Origin: Chenopodium formosanum
Taxonomy: Eukaryota; Streptophyta; Magnoliopsida; Caryophyllales; Amaranthaceae
Reading direction: 5' to 3'
DNA: 64,000 nt
Assembly: GCA_024500155.1 (NCBI GenBank)
Contig: CM044865.1
Location: forward strand, 36,573,776-36,637,775
Shown: positions 1 to 12,309 of the stretch, piece after piece
How positions within the stretch are numbered: position 1 is the first letter of the stretch
Layout: the number at the start of each line of letters is the position of its first letter
The notes under the pieces: model-generated
What the model was told of the DNA's origin: nothing
Seen by the model: only the letters and a program-made list of their open reading frames with translations
The model's database searches: none
Translations under genes and position numbers: made by a program

Positions 1-1680
1 ATCTTCACAATTGAAATGGTAGAAGACTTTTAAGAACCATTCAAGATTGATCCATATTCCACTCGGATAGTAAACATCTTACTCAAGAGTAGTTACTTTC
101 CTTGGATGCCTTTAGGAATAGGAATGAAAAAATTTCTCTTACTTCCTATCCCAAAGAAATGCTTCTCCTTTGGATTGGGATATAAAGCAACCAAAGAAGA
201 ATTGGAGTCTCACGATGTAAAAACAAAGCACATAGAGACAATAATAAGAAAGGGATAATCACCTTACTCCCATCCTATCAATAAAACCCTTAATGGGCAA
301 TTCATTAGGGAGGGAGAAGATTACCCATGTTACGACTTTCCGGAACCCTTAGTTTTGGAAGGTATCAAGAAGCCTGGATTTGAAATATTTTATGATTGCT
401 ACTTCTTGGATAACGATCTTAGTATCGTTAAATTAAAACACCCAACTCCAGGGTGCTATGATGGTCAAGCATTTAACTTGCTATTTGGACTATAAAATCA
501 TGTCGCTACAATCACCAATCAAAACGCCATTTAAGATGAAGCTTTTGACCCAACCTCGTTGATCATCCTTTCAAACCTGTTTACAACTTGCATTTACTGT
601 TTGGTGAGAGAATTACACATGTAGCCTTCAACTAATACATGAAAAGACGGATGTACCACTCCATTGGTACTTAAAAAGACAATTATACCCCAAATAAACT
701 AAATTTGTTTATCTAGGGAATTAATTGGACACAGCTCAAATTTTATGTCTTGAATATTGCAATTATTATCAAACTCTTAAAAAAAATCAATATGACTACA
801 TCATTGAGATTCAATCGGTCTTTGTATTCATTGGCGAACTCTCATATTAAGTGTGAAATTTCCAAAGAAAAGCTTTGACATATTTTTCAACGAGAATAAT
901 TTCTTATAGTCCAGAAGAATCATGAGTGATGTATGTGGGTAGTTATCACTAAATCTTGTAAAATTGGACAGCTATATCATGTATTGTCATAAATTATGAT
1001 CTGTAATTCATCATCAATTTCTATTAAATATGTCAATCAACCTCCACAAGAAGTCATAAGTGTAATGATGTAGGCAACTTTAAACTAGGATTTCGAATGA
1101 GATGTGGACCAACACATGTATTACGGTAATATTAAAAAAGGCTCACTCGTTTGCGTGAAGATTATTTGAAGATTCAAGCTCAATTTGAAAAGATCAATAA
1201 GAAATGGTGTTATTGGATACTATATGTACATCGGAGAAGTTACCTAACCATATCGCGTCAGATTTATTGCACTAGAAGATTTCACGATATATAATTAGGG
1301 GGAGAAAATACGCGCTGCAAGCTTTTTCCCTTAACCATGTTTTTGTCCCACATTAGGTTTTCCTGATAAAGGTTTTTAATGAGGTAGCATTGCAAACATA
1401 TTATGAAGAATAATGTACTCTTTTTCATTCACAATGTTTTTAATGAGCACAATGTTTTCCCTTAACCATGGTTTTGTCTCACATGATTTTTCGTAGTAAG
1501 GTTTTAATGAGGCACAATCTTCGATAATGGACATCCAAGGGAGAGTGTTACAAAATATTGTGTGGATGCCCATTATATTCCTATACGCTCTGGAACATTC
1601 TCGGTTTAGGGTTAAATGTTTTCTAAGAAAAACCTACCTATTGTATATGTATACATAATATATATCCCCTATTTAATGTA
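1..1680 (+). mobile_element. Decayed LTR-retrotransposon remnant
   Basis: No intact reading frame. Broken translation at 60-490 gives stretches such as FGLGYKATKEEL, a G-patch-like motif seen in some plant retroelement polyproteins. Near 1297 there is a purine run (aggggga) like a polypurine tract, followed by two diverged copies (about 1320-1385 and 1445-1515) of a segment reading 'cttaaccatg.ttttgtc.caca', a pattern I associate with the 3' non-coding end of plant Copia elements. An LTR-like start (tgttacaaaata) follows at about 1547. The two signals may come from different elements. Family assignment is tentative. Confidence 0.4.
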
Positions 1681-1683
1681 ATA

Positions 1684-2264
1684 CTCCCTCCGTTTTTAAA
1701 TACGTGCTCCATTTCCCTTGGACACGCATGTCGATGCTAAACTTTAATTACTAATATCTTTAATTATCAATAAGTATAAATTCTAACAATTGAAAATTAA
1801 TAATCTATTTATTGAGATGATTTCAACAAGTACCTACAAGATTATACTCCCTCCGTATTTTTAAGTGTTACACTTCCCATTTTCGGCCGTATTTTTTTTA
1901 AGTGTGACACTTTCTTTTTTGCAAAAAGATACATTAAAATATTATATCTCTCTCCTCTCATGATCCCCACCCAAACCCATCACTAATTTTTTTATTATAT
2001 CTTTCCTCTCACATTCATTACTTTTCAATAAACTATTAATCCTACTATATTTCTTTTACAATTTTTTAATAATCCAACTACCCCACTTACCTATTATTTT
2101 ATTTAAGTAATTATATTGCCTAAAACTATGTGCCGATCAAAGTAAAACACTTAAAAAAACACGGAGGTAGTATTTTTTCTTATGTATAAATCATAAATAT
2201 TAGTCAAATACAAATGAATAGTGCAAAAAATAGAAATGAAGCAAGTATTTAAAAACGGAAGGAG
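1684..2264. mobile_element. Stowaway-like MITE (outer of a nested pair)
   Basis: The left end reads CTCCCTCCGTTTTTAAATAC and the right end is its near inverse (GTATTTAAAAACGGAAGGAG). TA dinucleotides flank both ends (1682-1683 and 2265-2266), as expected for Tc1/mariner-type Stowaway elements. There is no coding capacity. About 324 bp in its middle is a second MITE. It lies downstream of the glycosyltransferase stop codon, in 3' flanking or untranslated DNA. Confidence 0.85.
1847..2170. mobile_element. Stowaway-like MITE (inner, nested)
   Basis: Left terminus CTCCCTCCGTATTTTTAAGT and right terminus ACTTAAAAAAACACGGAGGTAG are inverted repeats, flanked by TA at 1845-1846 and 2171-2172. It sits wholly inside the 1684-2264 MITE, so it inserted later. 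Non-coding and AT-rich. Confidence 0.85.
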
Positions 2265-2695
2265 TAATAGACTAATCAACTCTCTCTCAATTTCTCTTCT
2301 ATTCCTCTTATTTTATAACACTAGAAACTTTTTTTTTTTTTTTTTAAACAAAAAAAAAGATAAACAAAAACAAAAAAGATACTGAGGAAACATGTGAGAT
2401 ATTAATAAAAAAAAAAAAAAAAAATCAACTGGGATTTTATATAATAAATTCCTGTAATACATGATATATACTAGTTACTCTCTTAGCTCTTTTTTTTCCG
2501 TACTTTGTGCCTGAGGTGTTTGGATACATTGCCTTTCACTATCTACTTATTGCTCCACTATATGATAAGTTCCCAATCTTTTACGTGCAGGCATCAAAAA
2601 TCCTCCTCTATGAACCAAGCAGAGACTGTTCGACAACACGGGGAAAGTTAGACAATTAACAGCAGGCAATGACAATAAGAAATGAAGATAAAATT
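2265..2695 (-). other. 3' flank / probable 3' UTR of the GT14 gene
   Basis: This stretch follows the glycosyltransferase stop codon on the minus strand. It holds an oligo-T/oligo-A patch at about 2330-2425 and otherwise unremarkable AT-rich sequence. I see no second gene. The polyadenylation site cannot be placed from sequence alone. Confidence 0.4.
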
Positions 2696-2881
2696 TCAAG
2701 AACTATGCATCAAATCCATCAGTTTCAATATTGAGCAATTGTTTTTGCCTACCAAATTAAGCAGACGAAGGGCTGCAGGCCGAGTAAACTTTCTTGCAAA
2801 GAGGAAGCAAGGTGAGGGTTTACCCTTGTTACTGCACCATTCTCTTCGATTTTCAGTCTCATAGTAGATGTTATCTATTTC
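2696..2881 (-). CDS. GT14 gene exon 10 (residues 320-380 and stop)
   Basis: Acceptor CACTGCAG, then EIDNIYYETENRREWC, GKPSPCFLFARKFTRPAALR and a short divergent tail ending MHSS before TGA. The 4.6-kb intron 9 upstream holds a Helitron and a full RTE LINE. Confidence 0.92.
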   Translation of the reverse strand, partial: EIDNIYYETENRREWCSNKGKPSPCFLFARKFTRPAALRLLNLVGKNNCSILKLMDLMHSS

Positions 2882-3005
2882 CTGCAGTGTTTCCAAGAAT
2901 TTTAATCAACACTTTCCAACATAACCAATATTTGGTAGTACAATGTTTAATTGTGATGCAAGGGATGAACTTGCACTTAAGTTTTCTACATATCTATATC
3001 TATCA

Positions 3006-3086
<81 letters not shown>

Positions 3087-6000
3087 TAAAACTCAAGGTA
3101 AGAATTGTAATCATGCCACGTGGTTATTCTTGCCACGTGTCGTCATGACTTGATAAATAATATGGGGTCATGTTATACTAAAAACGATCATCAATGTTTC
3201 CCCACAAAAATTTTATGTTTATTAATTCTAAATTTTTAATTGAACTTGTATATATATTTCAATATAATCTCATTCTTTCATTTACCCATCCATAATTCAT
3301 ATAGGTTATATGTATTTAAAATATGTAACACAAAAATACATAGCAATTTCAAAACCATAACATGTGTTTACCTTAAGAAATTTTTAATGATAGATAAAAA
3401 TTCATTTAACAAATAAAATAAACTAATATGAAGTATAAAAGTTAGGTTACTGCATTTTTCTTAATGAATTTTAATAATGTTTAATAATATTTACCAAAAA
3501 AAAAAATTATTTTATAAAAACTATAAAACCACCAATAAATTTCACTTTAATTGATTATAAATTTTTTATATACAAAAAATGACCCGGGGCATCGCCTGGG
3601 CCTAAAACTAGTTATTATATTAATCGCAATGTGAAGATAACCCTAGGCATTCTCATAAGGACATGCTTTGATTGATAGTAATATAAACAAGTATTAATTA
3701 TGCTTGGATTTTCCTTGCAATTACACCATCACAACCTCATTTTCCCTCATCACCTAAATTCATCTACATTTTCTTTACTTACTTTTATCACCCCCATAAT
3801 AAAAATACCCCGATTCCAAGCATGCCCTAAGACTCGGTAAAAAATAAAATAAAATAAAATAAATATATAAATAATAATAAAAATAAAATAAAATAAACAC
3901 TAGATAAGATTGCAAGGGTTGCTAGGTCGTCGCCCAGAAGCGACGCGCCACATTGCCCGAGTGTGGTGTCAAATGAGCAAGGGCGTGCCATTGGGGCGTT
4001 CCCTACTGAGCGACGCGCTGCACTTCCCAGACCCGGGTGCAGTGATAAGTATGTAAGGGTTGCTAGGTCGTCGCCCAGAAGCGACGCGCCATATTGCCCA
4101 ATTGTGGTGTCAAATAATCAAGGACTTGGAGTTGGGATCAGGAGGGAGCGTGGGAGAAAAGAATTTAGTTTGCGGATTGGTTCTTGGAATGTGGGGTCTC
4201 TTACGGGAAAATCAGCAGAATTGGTAGAAGTAATGAAAAGACGACGCGTGAACATCATGTGCCTCCAAGAGACAAGATGGACAGGAGAAGGAGCTCGAGG
4301 CTTGGTTTTGGGGTATAAGGTATGGTATGTTGGGCAAGAAACGAGCCACAGAACAAGGAATGGTGGAGCTAGGAACGGAGTTGGTGTGGTTCTCGATGAG
4401 AGGTTGGCAACAGAGGTGATCGAGGTCTATCGGAAGAACGATAGGTTGATAAGGCTGAAGTTGCTATGTGGCAAGGAGATTGTGAATGTTATCAGTGCTT
4501 ATGCTCCCCAAGTGGGTTTAGATGCAGAAGAGAAACGACAATTTTGGGAGGACCTAGACGAGGTGGTGCAGGGTGTCCACCACTCAGAGAAGTTATATAT
4601 TGGAGGGGATCTAAATGGGCACGTTGGGGCGAGCCGAGATGGCTATGAGAGTGTCCATGGAGGCTTTGGGTATGGGCAGAGGGACGCCGGTGGTGAAGCT
4701 ATTATGGATTTTGCCCAATCATATGATTTAATTTTGGCTAATACTTGGTTTAAGAAGAGGGATTCACACTTGATAACTTTTCGGAATGGAGCAAATGCAA
4801 CTCAAATAGACTTCCTGCTCACAAGGAGCATAGATAGACAAAGTTGCATAAACTGTAAGGTTATCCCAGGGGAGAGTGTGGTCACCCAACACCGGCTATT
4901 GGTAATGACTATTCGTCTGAAAGAGAAGGCGAAGAAAAAAGTTAGACAAGAAGAACCAAGGATAAGATGGTGGACCCTAAGGGATGCAAAAGCTAAGGTT
5001 TTTACAGAAAAGGTAATTGAAGAAGCGGATTGGGATGGAGAGGTGGATCCGGACATGACCTGGTTACGAATGAAGAACTGTTTCCTAAGAGTGGCCAAAG
5101 AGGTCTTAGGGGAAGTAAGGGGAAGAACTTCGGTACAGAGAGATACTTCGTGGTGGAATGAAGAGGTGAAAGCAGTAATTAAGCAAAAAAGGGAATGCTA
5201 TCAAGCCTTAGGAAAATGTAGGAGTGATGAAACCTTTGCAGCGTATAAGGAGGCTAAGAGTAAGGCAAAGGCAGCTGTTCGCCAAGCAAAAGAAAAGGCA
5301 TATCAGGAGGTTTATGAAAAGCTTGATTCCAAGGAGGGAGAAAGGATCATTTATAAGATGGCAAAGAGAAGACAAGAGGCAAGGAAGGATATTGGCATGG
5401 TGAAGTGTGTCAAAGATAAGAACCAAATGGTCCTAGTGCAAGAGGAGGACATCAAGGACAGGTGGAAGGGGTACTTCGATGAATTATTTAATGGAAGTAA
5501 TGGAGTTGTGATAGGAGATACCTCTATGAGTGATGAAGAAATCAACATGGAGTATGTGCGAAGGATTAGGAGAGTAGAGGTGGAGATTGCACTGAGGAAG
5601 ATGAAACCTAAGAAGGCGGTTGGCCCTGATGGGGTACCGATAGAGGTGTGGAGGTGTTTGGGTAAGATTGGTATTGATTGGTTAACAAACCTTTTCAACA
5701 AGATATGGACGGCTACAAGGATCCCACAAGATTGGAGGAAGAGCACCTTGGTCCCGGTTTATAAAAACAAAGGAGACGCTCAAGATTGTTCTAACTATCG
5801 AGGAATTAAGCTTATGAGCCATACTATGAAGTTGTGGGAAAGGGTGATTGAACAAAGGTTGAGGGCATGCACAAGCATTTCAGATAACCAATTTGGTTTT
5901 ATGCCTGGGAGATCTACTATGGAGGCAATCCATTTGATAAGACAAATGATGGAGTTTTATAGGGTAAAGAAGAAAGATCTTCATATGGTCTTTATTGATT

Positions 6001-8963
6001 TAGAGAAGGCATATGACAAGGTGCCAAGAGAGATACTTTGGTGGGCAATGTTGAAGAAAGGTATCCCACGAAGGTATGTAGACCTAGTTAAGGATATGTA
6101 TCGGGATGTGTCAACAAATGTGAGGACATGCGGAGGGTTGACAAAAGATTTCCCTATTACAATCGGATTGCATCAAGGGTCTGCATTAAGCCCTTTTCTT
6201 TTTGCAACGGTTCTAGACGAATTAACTAGACCAATTCAAGATGAGGTTCCATGGTGTATGCTGTTCGCAGATGATATCGTTTTGGTGGATGAGACTAAGG
6301 ATGGGGTTAATGTCAAGTTGGAGCAATGGAGGCAAAGGTTGGAATCTAGAGGGTTTAAGCTAAGTCGGAGTAAGACTGAATATTTGGTATGTCGTTTTGG
6401 CACTCAGAGGGGGACAAGCAATGAAGTGGTGAGTTTGGATGGAAAGGATTTGACCATGAGTGAATGTTTTAAGTACCTAGGGTCGATCATCCAGAAGAAT
6501 GGTGACATTGATCAAGACGTGACCCACAGGATTAAGTCAGGGTGGCTTAAATGGAGAGCGGCCACGGGAGTGCTATGCGACCGCAGCATTCCCTTAAAGT
6601 TGAAGGGAAAATTCTACAGGACTGCCATAAGACCAGTGTTGCTCTATGGTACAGAATGTTGGGCTTCTAAGAAAGAGCATATTAAAAAGATGGAGGTTAC
6701 GGAAATGCGCATGTTAAGGTGGATGTGTGGAAACACTTTAAGAGATAGAATCAGAAATGAGGTTATTCGCAAGAAAGTAGGTGTGGCGGGCATTGTAGAT
6801 AAATTAAGGGAAAATCGTCTGCGTTGGTTTGGACATGTAAGACGGAGACCCGAGGGTGCACCGGTGCGAAGAGTGGAAGAGTGGGACCATGGAGGGATTA
6901 AACGAGGAAGAGGGAGACCAAAGATGACTTGGTTGGAAGGAGTGAGGAAGGATATGAAGTGCATGGATTTACGTGAGGATGAAGTTTTGGATCGTAAGGG
7001 ATGGAGGAGAAAGATTTATGTTGATGACTACACGGAATAATCAAATTTGGTTCATGTTAGCCGACCCCACTTTTGGGATTAAGGCTTTGATTGATTGATT
7101 GATTGATTGATATAAGATTAATGTTGCAACAACTGCCACTATGCCAGATCTCCCATAACCATGCATATACACCATATTACTAGTCTATAATATGGTGATT
7201 GCTGTCTCCTAGATTCAATGAAATTATCAGCTACAACCATATAAGTGTATCCTTCTTATGATAACAAAAATCAATGAGTGAATCATTAGTGTCCAATAAA
7301 TAGTCCTCCTCACTAGGGTAGGCTAACTCTAACAGTTTGACAAACACACAAAAATAAATAAATAAAGCATGAGTCCATTATAAAAATACATGGAAGGAAA
7401 AGGAGGGAATAGTAGAATGGGTGTTGGTTTTAAACAAAACAGTATGCTGCCATAAAATAGGAAGAAGCATACCTTAATGGAGAGAATCAATTCAGGGGTT
7501 GCGTCTGAAAATTTATATGTTACAGGATGCCATCCACGTCTTTCATGGTCTTTAGAGGCTGGAAGATCCCAAGCCGTATGTATCAAAGATCTTCTTGTTA
7601 TCTCTCCTTCAAGGCCTTCTAGCTGAATTACATCAATATGAGTATTATTTACTATTATTATAATAATAATACTAGTAACAATAACAAAAAAATTCACTTA
7701 ATAACCATTTAAACACTTCCATATTATGAACTTCCTAATAAATAATGGGAGGATATCAGCCCACAGCAAACAGAAAAAGTTGAAATGTGTTAATTATTCC
7801 AGTAATTAAAATTCAAAGCCCTACATTAATTGGCTGAATTGTTCAAAAATGGTACAAGTAGAATTTATTGACCAAACCACAAGAATGCCATTTAGACTGC
7901 TTTGATCATATATAAAATTTGACCTTCAAGCTTGTAGGCGGCCTAAGTGCAAAATTTTCAGAGGCACACATTTTGTGCATGGAGTTATTTGTTATCACTT
8001 TGAATGTGTGGCTTCCCTCTTTGGTTTTCAGAGGCTGGAGTTATTTGTGCCTCTGAAAATTTGTGCAAGGAGTTGTTATCATATATAAAATTTTCAGAGG
8101 CTGGAGTTATTTGTGCAAGTAGGTAGTTTTCCTTGCATTTGGAGTTTGCATGGAGAAGTTAATATTGAGGGGAGAGATTTGTTTGCATTTCATGTTGCTT
8201 CTTGGTTGCGGGATGACTTAGGTGTTCATTCAGTAACTATCATCCCAGTGTCAGTGTTCATGATGACAAAGATGGTCATCATTAAAAATTTAAATCTTGA
8301 AGGAGGCTCCCTATCTTTAATGGTGGCGGTAAGCAAAGTCCTCTATTTTCTTGCGTTCTATATAGGTAGAATTGCAGGAAAGGAACCTGCATTTTGGTGT
8401 AAGGTTCCTCATAGAAGAGTTGTGAAAAAATATGACTCTCATGGGTTGGCTCCTGGCCTCTTAGGAGGTGGCTATGCTTTTAGATCCCTAGGAGTGTAGT
8501 CGTTTTATGGGTTCTTTTCGGCAAAAGGGTGCTTCTTTCGACTTCTGGGTGTATGGTCTCTTCACTACATCCATCGTGAATTTGCATAGGTGTCATTGCA
8601 AGTTTCGATACCCTTCTCTAGTGTTAGCTTGCATTCTCAGTCCATCTCAAAGGTTTTGGTTCATTTGGCAACTATTGGTCCAAGAAGAGGTTTTGGTAAG
8701 AACCTTATGGTGATCCGGGCTCTGAGGTAATTGGTATGTTGCTCTAAGGGTATGGTAAGTCACTTCGTTTACTTCGTTTTCCCTCCACTGGTAAGTGGCA
8801 AACCCACTCTATGGGTTTGTTTAGGCATGTGGGTTCTCCAACAATACACAAGGTTTTTCTTTTTGTTTTTGCGTGTTTAGGTAGATGGATTTGGTTGTTT
8901 TTAGTTACTTGTTTTATTTCTCTTAGGTTGGAATTTGCCATTTATTTATGAAGTTCTCATTGT

Positions 8964-9026
<63 letters not shown>

Positions 9027-12000
9027 CACTAGTCCAATGACATCATACATAATAACATTATGATTCCATTCCCCAGTTTTATGCAACAATTACCTTTTGA
9101 AGACGTTTAACAGATATAACATCATTTCCAAATAAGGCAATCCAACATTTCATTTCACACAAATAAATACCCAATATACCCTTATTATAAATTTATTTTC
9201 TTATTAACATGGTTTGTTGGTACTCTAAAAGATTTTGTGGTACCTCACACAATTTACTCTCCCTTACATATTGCAAAATAAATTGAGAATTGAGGAAATA
9301 CATTTATTGTTTTTTTTTTTTTAAATGCAATCAGAGTAATTATTATCTTCTTTTTATATTATACACAACAAATGTCTTGACATGGACTCCTAGATAAAAT
9401 TTGTTTGTTAGTGTTAAATGGAGAAAGAAAAATAAAGAATTATAGATGAATGTGATGAGGAAAAAGATAGAGAGAAATGCAACTTAAAAAAGAAAAGGAA
9501 AAAAAAATTGCAACCATTTATAGTACATAATATAAAAAGCAAAAGAAAAATTGTTCAAGAGGTAATATACATCTATTTACGAACATTATACTTCCTCAGT
9601 TTTTTGTCATTGCACCATTCATGTTGGGCACACATTTTTTGGTAGTGGGAAAAATGAAGAGAGAGAAGGGTAAAAGTACAAAAAAATCCATGTGATGTAA
9701 ACATAAAGTAAAGAATCAAGTGTTAAAAGTAAGGGTATATTGGATATTTATAGTGTGAACACACATATTTTGTTTCTTTAAATAGAAATGGTGCAATATT
9801 TGTAAAATTTCCTTAAAAAGCCAGTGGTGCAATAATAAAAGAACAGAGGAAGTAGTATATATAACCAAACATAACATAGTACCTGTGTCTTATTTTTCCC
9901 TACTAGCTTCTTACTAATGATTTTTTATTCTACTCACTTTACTCAACTTGGTAGATTATCTTTACCATCATACACCACTTACCCAAAAATATTTACACCT
10001 TCACACTCTCTTACTGTATCTTACACATAGTTATCAGAATCGATATTCTACCTTGAATCGGTCAGTGCAGTAGAATCAAATCGTAGAATTGTACGAATGT
10101 ACGATTCTACAAAATTGTAAAATTAGGCTTCAAAATGTAACTAATAAATACATACATAATTTTCAAGCAATAAGAATGATAATAATATATATTGTAGATG
10201 ATATAATTTCAATAATACAAGCATAAAGTAGTTTTAGAAGTAATTTCGCACGCGAATAACTCAAATAGTACACTATAAACTATAAAGTCAAATTATTGGT
10301 ATACATTCTTAACCACAAGAGTATGAGACAATGTCGTTAAATTATGAAAAAAAAAAATAAAAAAAAAAAATAATAATAATAATAATAATAACATTATTGA
10401 CTCGTAAAATTGTTTCACCTAATAAAAAAATCCAATGATAATAGAAAAATAAGTGTCAAATTAGTTTATTTTAACGAGATATTTAAAGAATGACAATTAC
10501 AATAAACTCATGTTATAAAAGTGTTTTTTATATTCCAAAAGTGAAATGCATAAGACTCATGAATACATTCTTATGCCCACAAAATTTAAATGGTTAGATA
10601 GAATTTTAAAAGTTATTTAAATTAATGTTTCATTAGTTTTATTATGATTTATATTGAATAATATATAAGTTATTGATATGGGTACAAGACCAATTTATTA
10701 AAAAGCAGACCTCAAGAGCTTTCTAACGATATATTATAAGCTCAATTCCGACTTCACAATCAAAAGTTATGGGTTACGGAAAATCAGACTTTTTGCAGGA
10801 GTAGAATCGGTATAGAATCATAGAATCGGTACCGATTCCACCGATTTTAACCGATTCTACCGATTCTATGAGCGAGATTCTACAATATATTGATTCTACC
10901 GACCATTTACATTGTTTAGGTGGATTAGAATCGTAGAATCGTACAATTCTACGATCCGAATTGCGATTTTAATCACATTGATCTTACACACACCGACATT
11001 TTTACACTGACTCTCCTACTTAACTTGCACCCACTTGCATTTTACTTTCCTTACACCCACTCATCATTTTATAACAAGTTGACTTGCTTTTTACTTCTCC
11101 TCATACTCGCTCATCATTTTGATAACAAGATAACGAGTGGAAAAATGTTTTTAAAATTAGAATGAAGTATAAGAGTATAGAACTTTCAATAATGGTTTAA
11201 AACCGAAAACGTACAGAACTTTCATATAGATTACCCGCAAAATTAGACAATTATAATTACCTGATTTTAGCATAGTCTGACATAAATACTACCTCCGTTA
11301 CTTTTTATTTGCAACAAATAAAGTGTGAGTGAAAAATGTCTAACCGTTAGCCAATAAAAAGAAACGGATGTAGAACAAAATTAAAACCAAAAAGCAATAG
11401 ATAATCATAATTCTAAATTTAGAAAATCAAGTTAAAAGCAATGCCAGAAATTTTTCCAAAGATAATAAACTTGCAAGACAATCCTGAAATTGGGATACTT
11501 ACAGCAAGCAATGTTTGAACATAATGTTCATCTGGTATGCAGTTGTGTTCCTTAGATGTATCTACTGGCTGCAATGCAAAATTATAGAATATCAGGCAAA
11601 ATCCAAGAATCTGTCACCTGATTGGTACAAATTTGTACACCAAGAGAACAATAATGTGTTCGCAAGACATGCACCAGCTTAATCTCATGCAAAAGTCCAC
11701 GATAGTAATCCGACTCCAAAATCAGGTTCTTTATCAATTATTCTCAATAACAGTCACTCTAATCCACATTTCAAGGTTGTAATAAAGTTAAATCAAGACA
11801 ATCATATAATTGATTGTAGAGATTCATCCATAGTTTAGATACAGATCTGGACAACATGTAGTGCCATAGGAATGGATACGAATCGGTCATTGCAGATCAC
11901 ATCACATGGATTGAGGTAAGAACTTGGTTTAGAAGTTTTTTCTTTAGGTGTTTTTTTAATGATTTACTTATATATAATGTAATTATTAGTCTACTAAGTT

Positions 12001-12272
12001 ATATTTTCCAAATAAAACATCATACCCCTCTTAACCAACATTTATTACATCTTTCTACACTCCCTTGCTTAGATTATCTTATACACACCCACCTTTTTAA
12101 ATTCTCTCTCTCTCTCTCTCACCCTATCTTACACCCACCTTTTGTAAATTCTCTCTCTCTCTCTCTCTCTCTCACCCTATCTTACACCCACCTTTTTTCA
12201 AACTTTTTTCTTGGCACACTTTTTTTTAAAAGTATTTTTTAAACCGCATAGCTGCATTGATTCGGAAGGAAC

Positions 12273-12309
<37 letters not shown>

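Larger units (their letters stand above)
3912..7111 (+). mobile_element. RTE-clade LINE, near full length, with 8-bp target duplication
   Basis: Non-LTR retrotransposon of 3.2 kb, the usual RTE size, with a single endonuclease plus reverse transcriptase reading frame. The 3' UTR is short (about 70 bp), contains GCCGACCCCACTTTTGGGAT and ends in TTGA tetranucleotide repeats, as RTE elements do, rather than poly(A). Flanking direct repeats ATAAGATT at 3904-3911 and 7112-7119 mark the target duplication and fix both ends. It lies in intron 9 of the GT14 gene in opposite orientation to it. The frame is uninterrupted, so the insertion is young. Confidence 0.93.

Noticed and set aside
2794..3153. 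Open frames across TA repeats (also 23719-24051)
   Set aside because: The translations are IYIYIY runs from microsatellites; no domain and no splice logic.
8113..8713. Two frames (128 and 68 codons) in intron 8 DNA
   Set aside because: No domain found; they lie in the retroposed segment and lack supporting splice or start context.
7308..9032. CCTCACTAG at 7309 and 9024 as a possible target duplication of the poly(A)-tailed insertion
   Set aside because: The interval would contain GT14 exon 9, so the match is coincidental.
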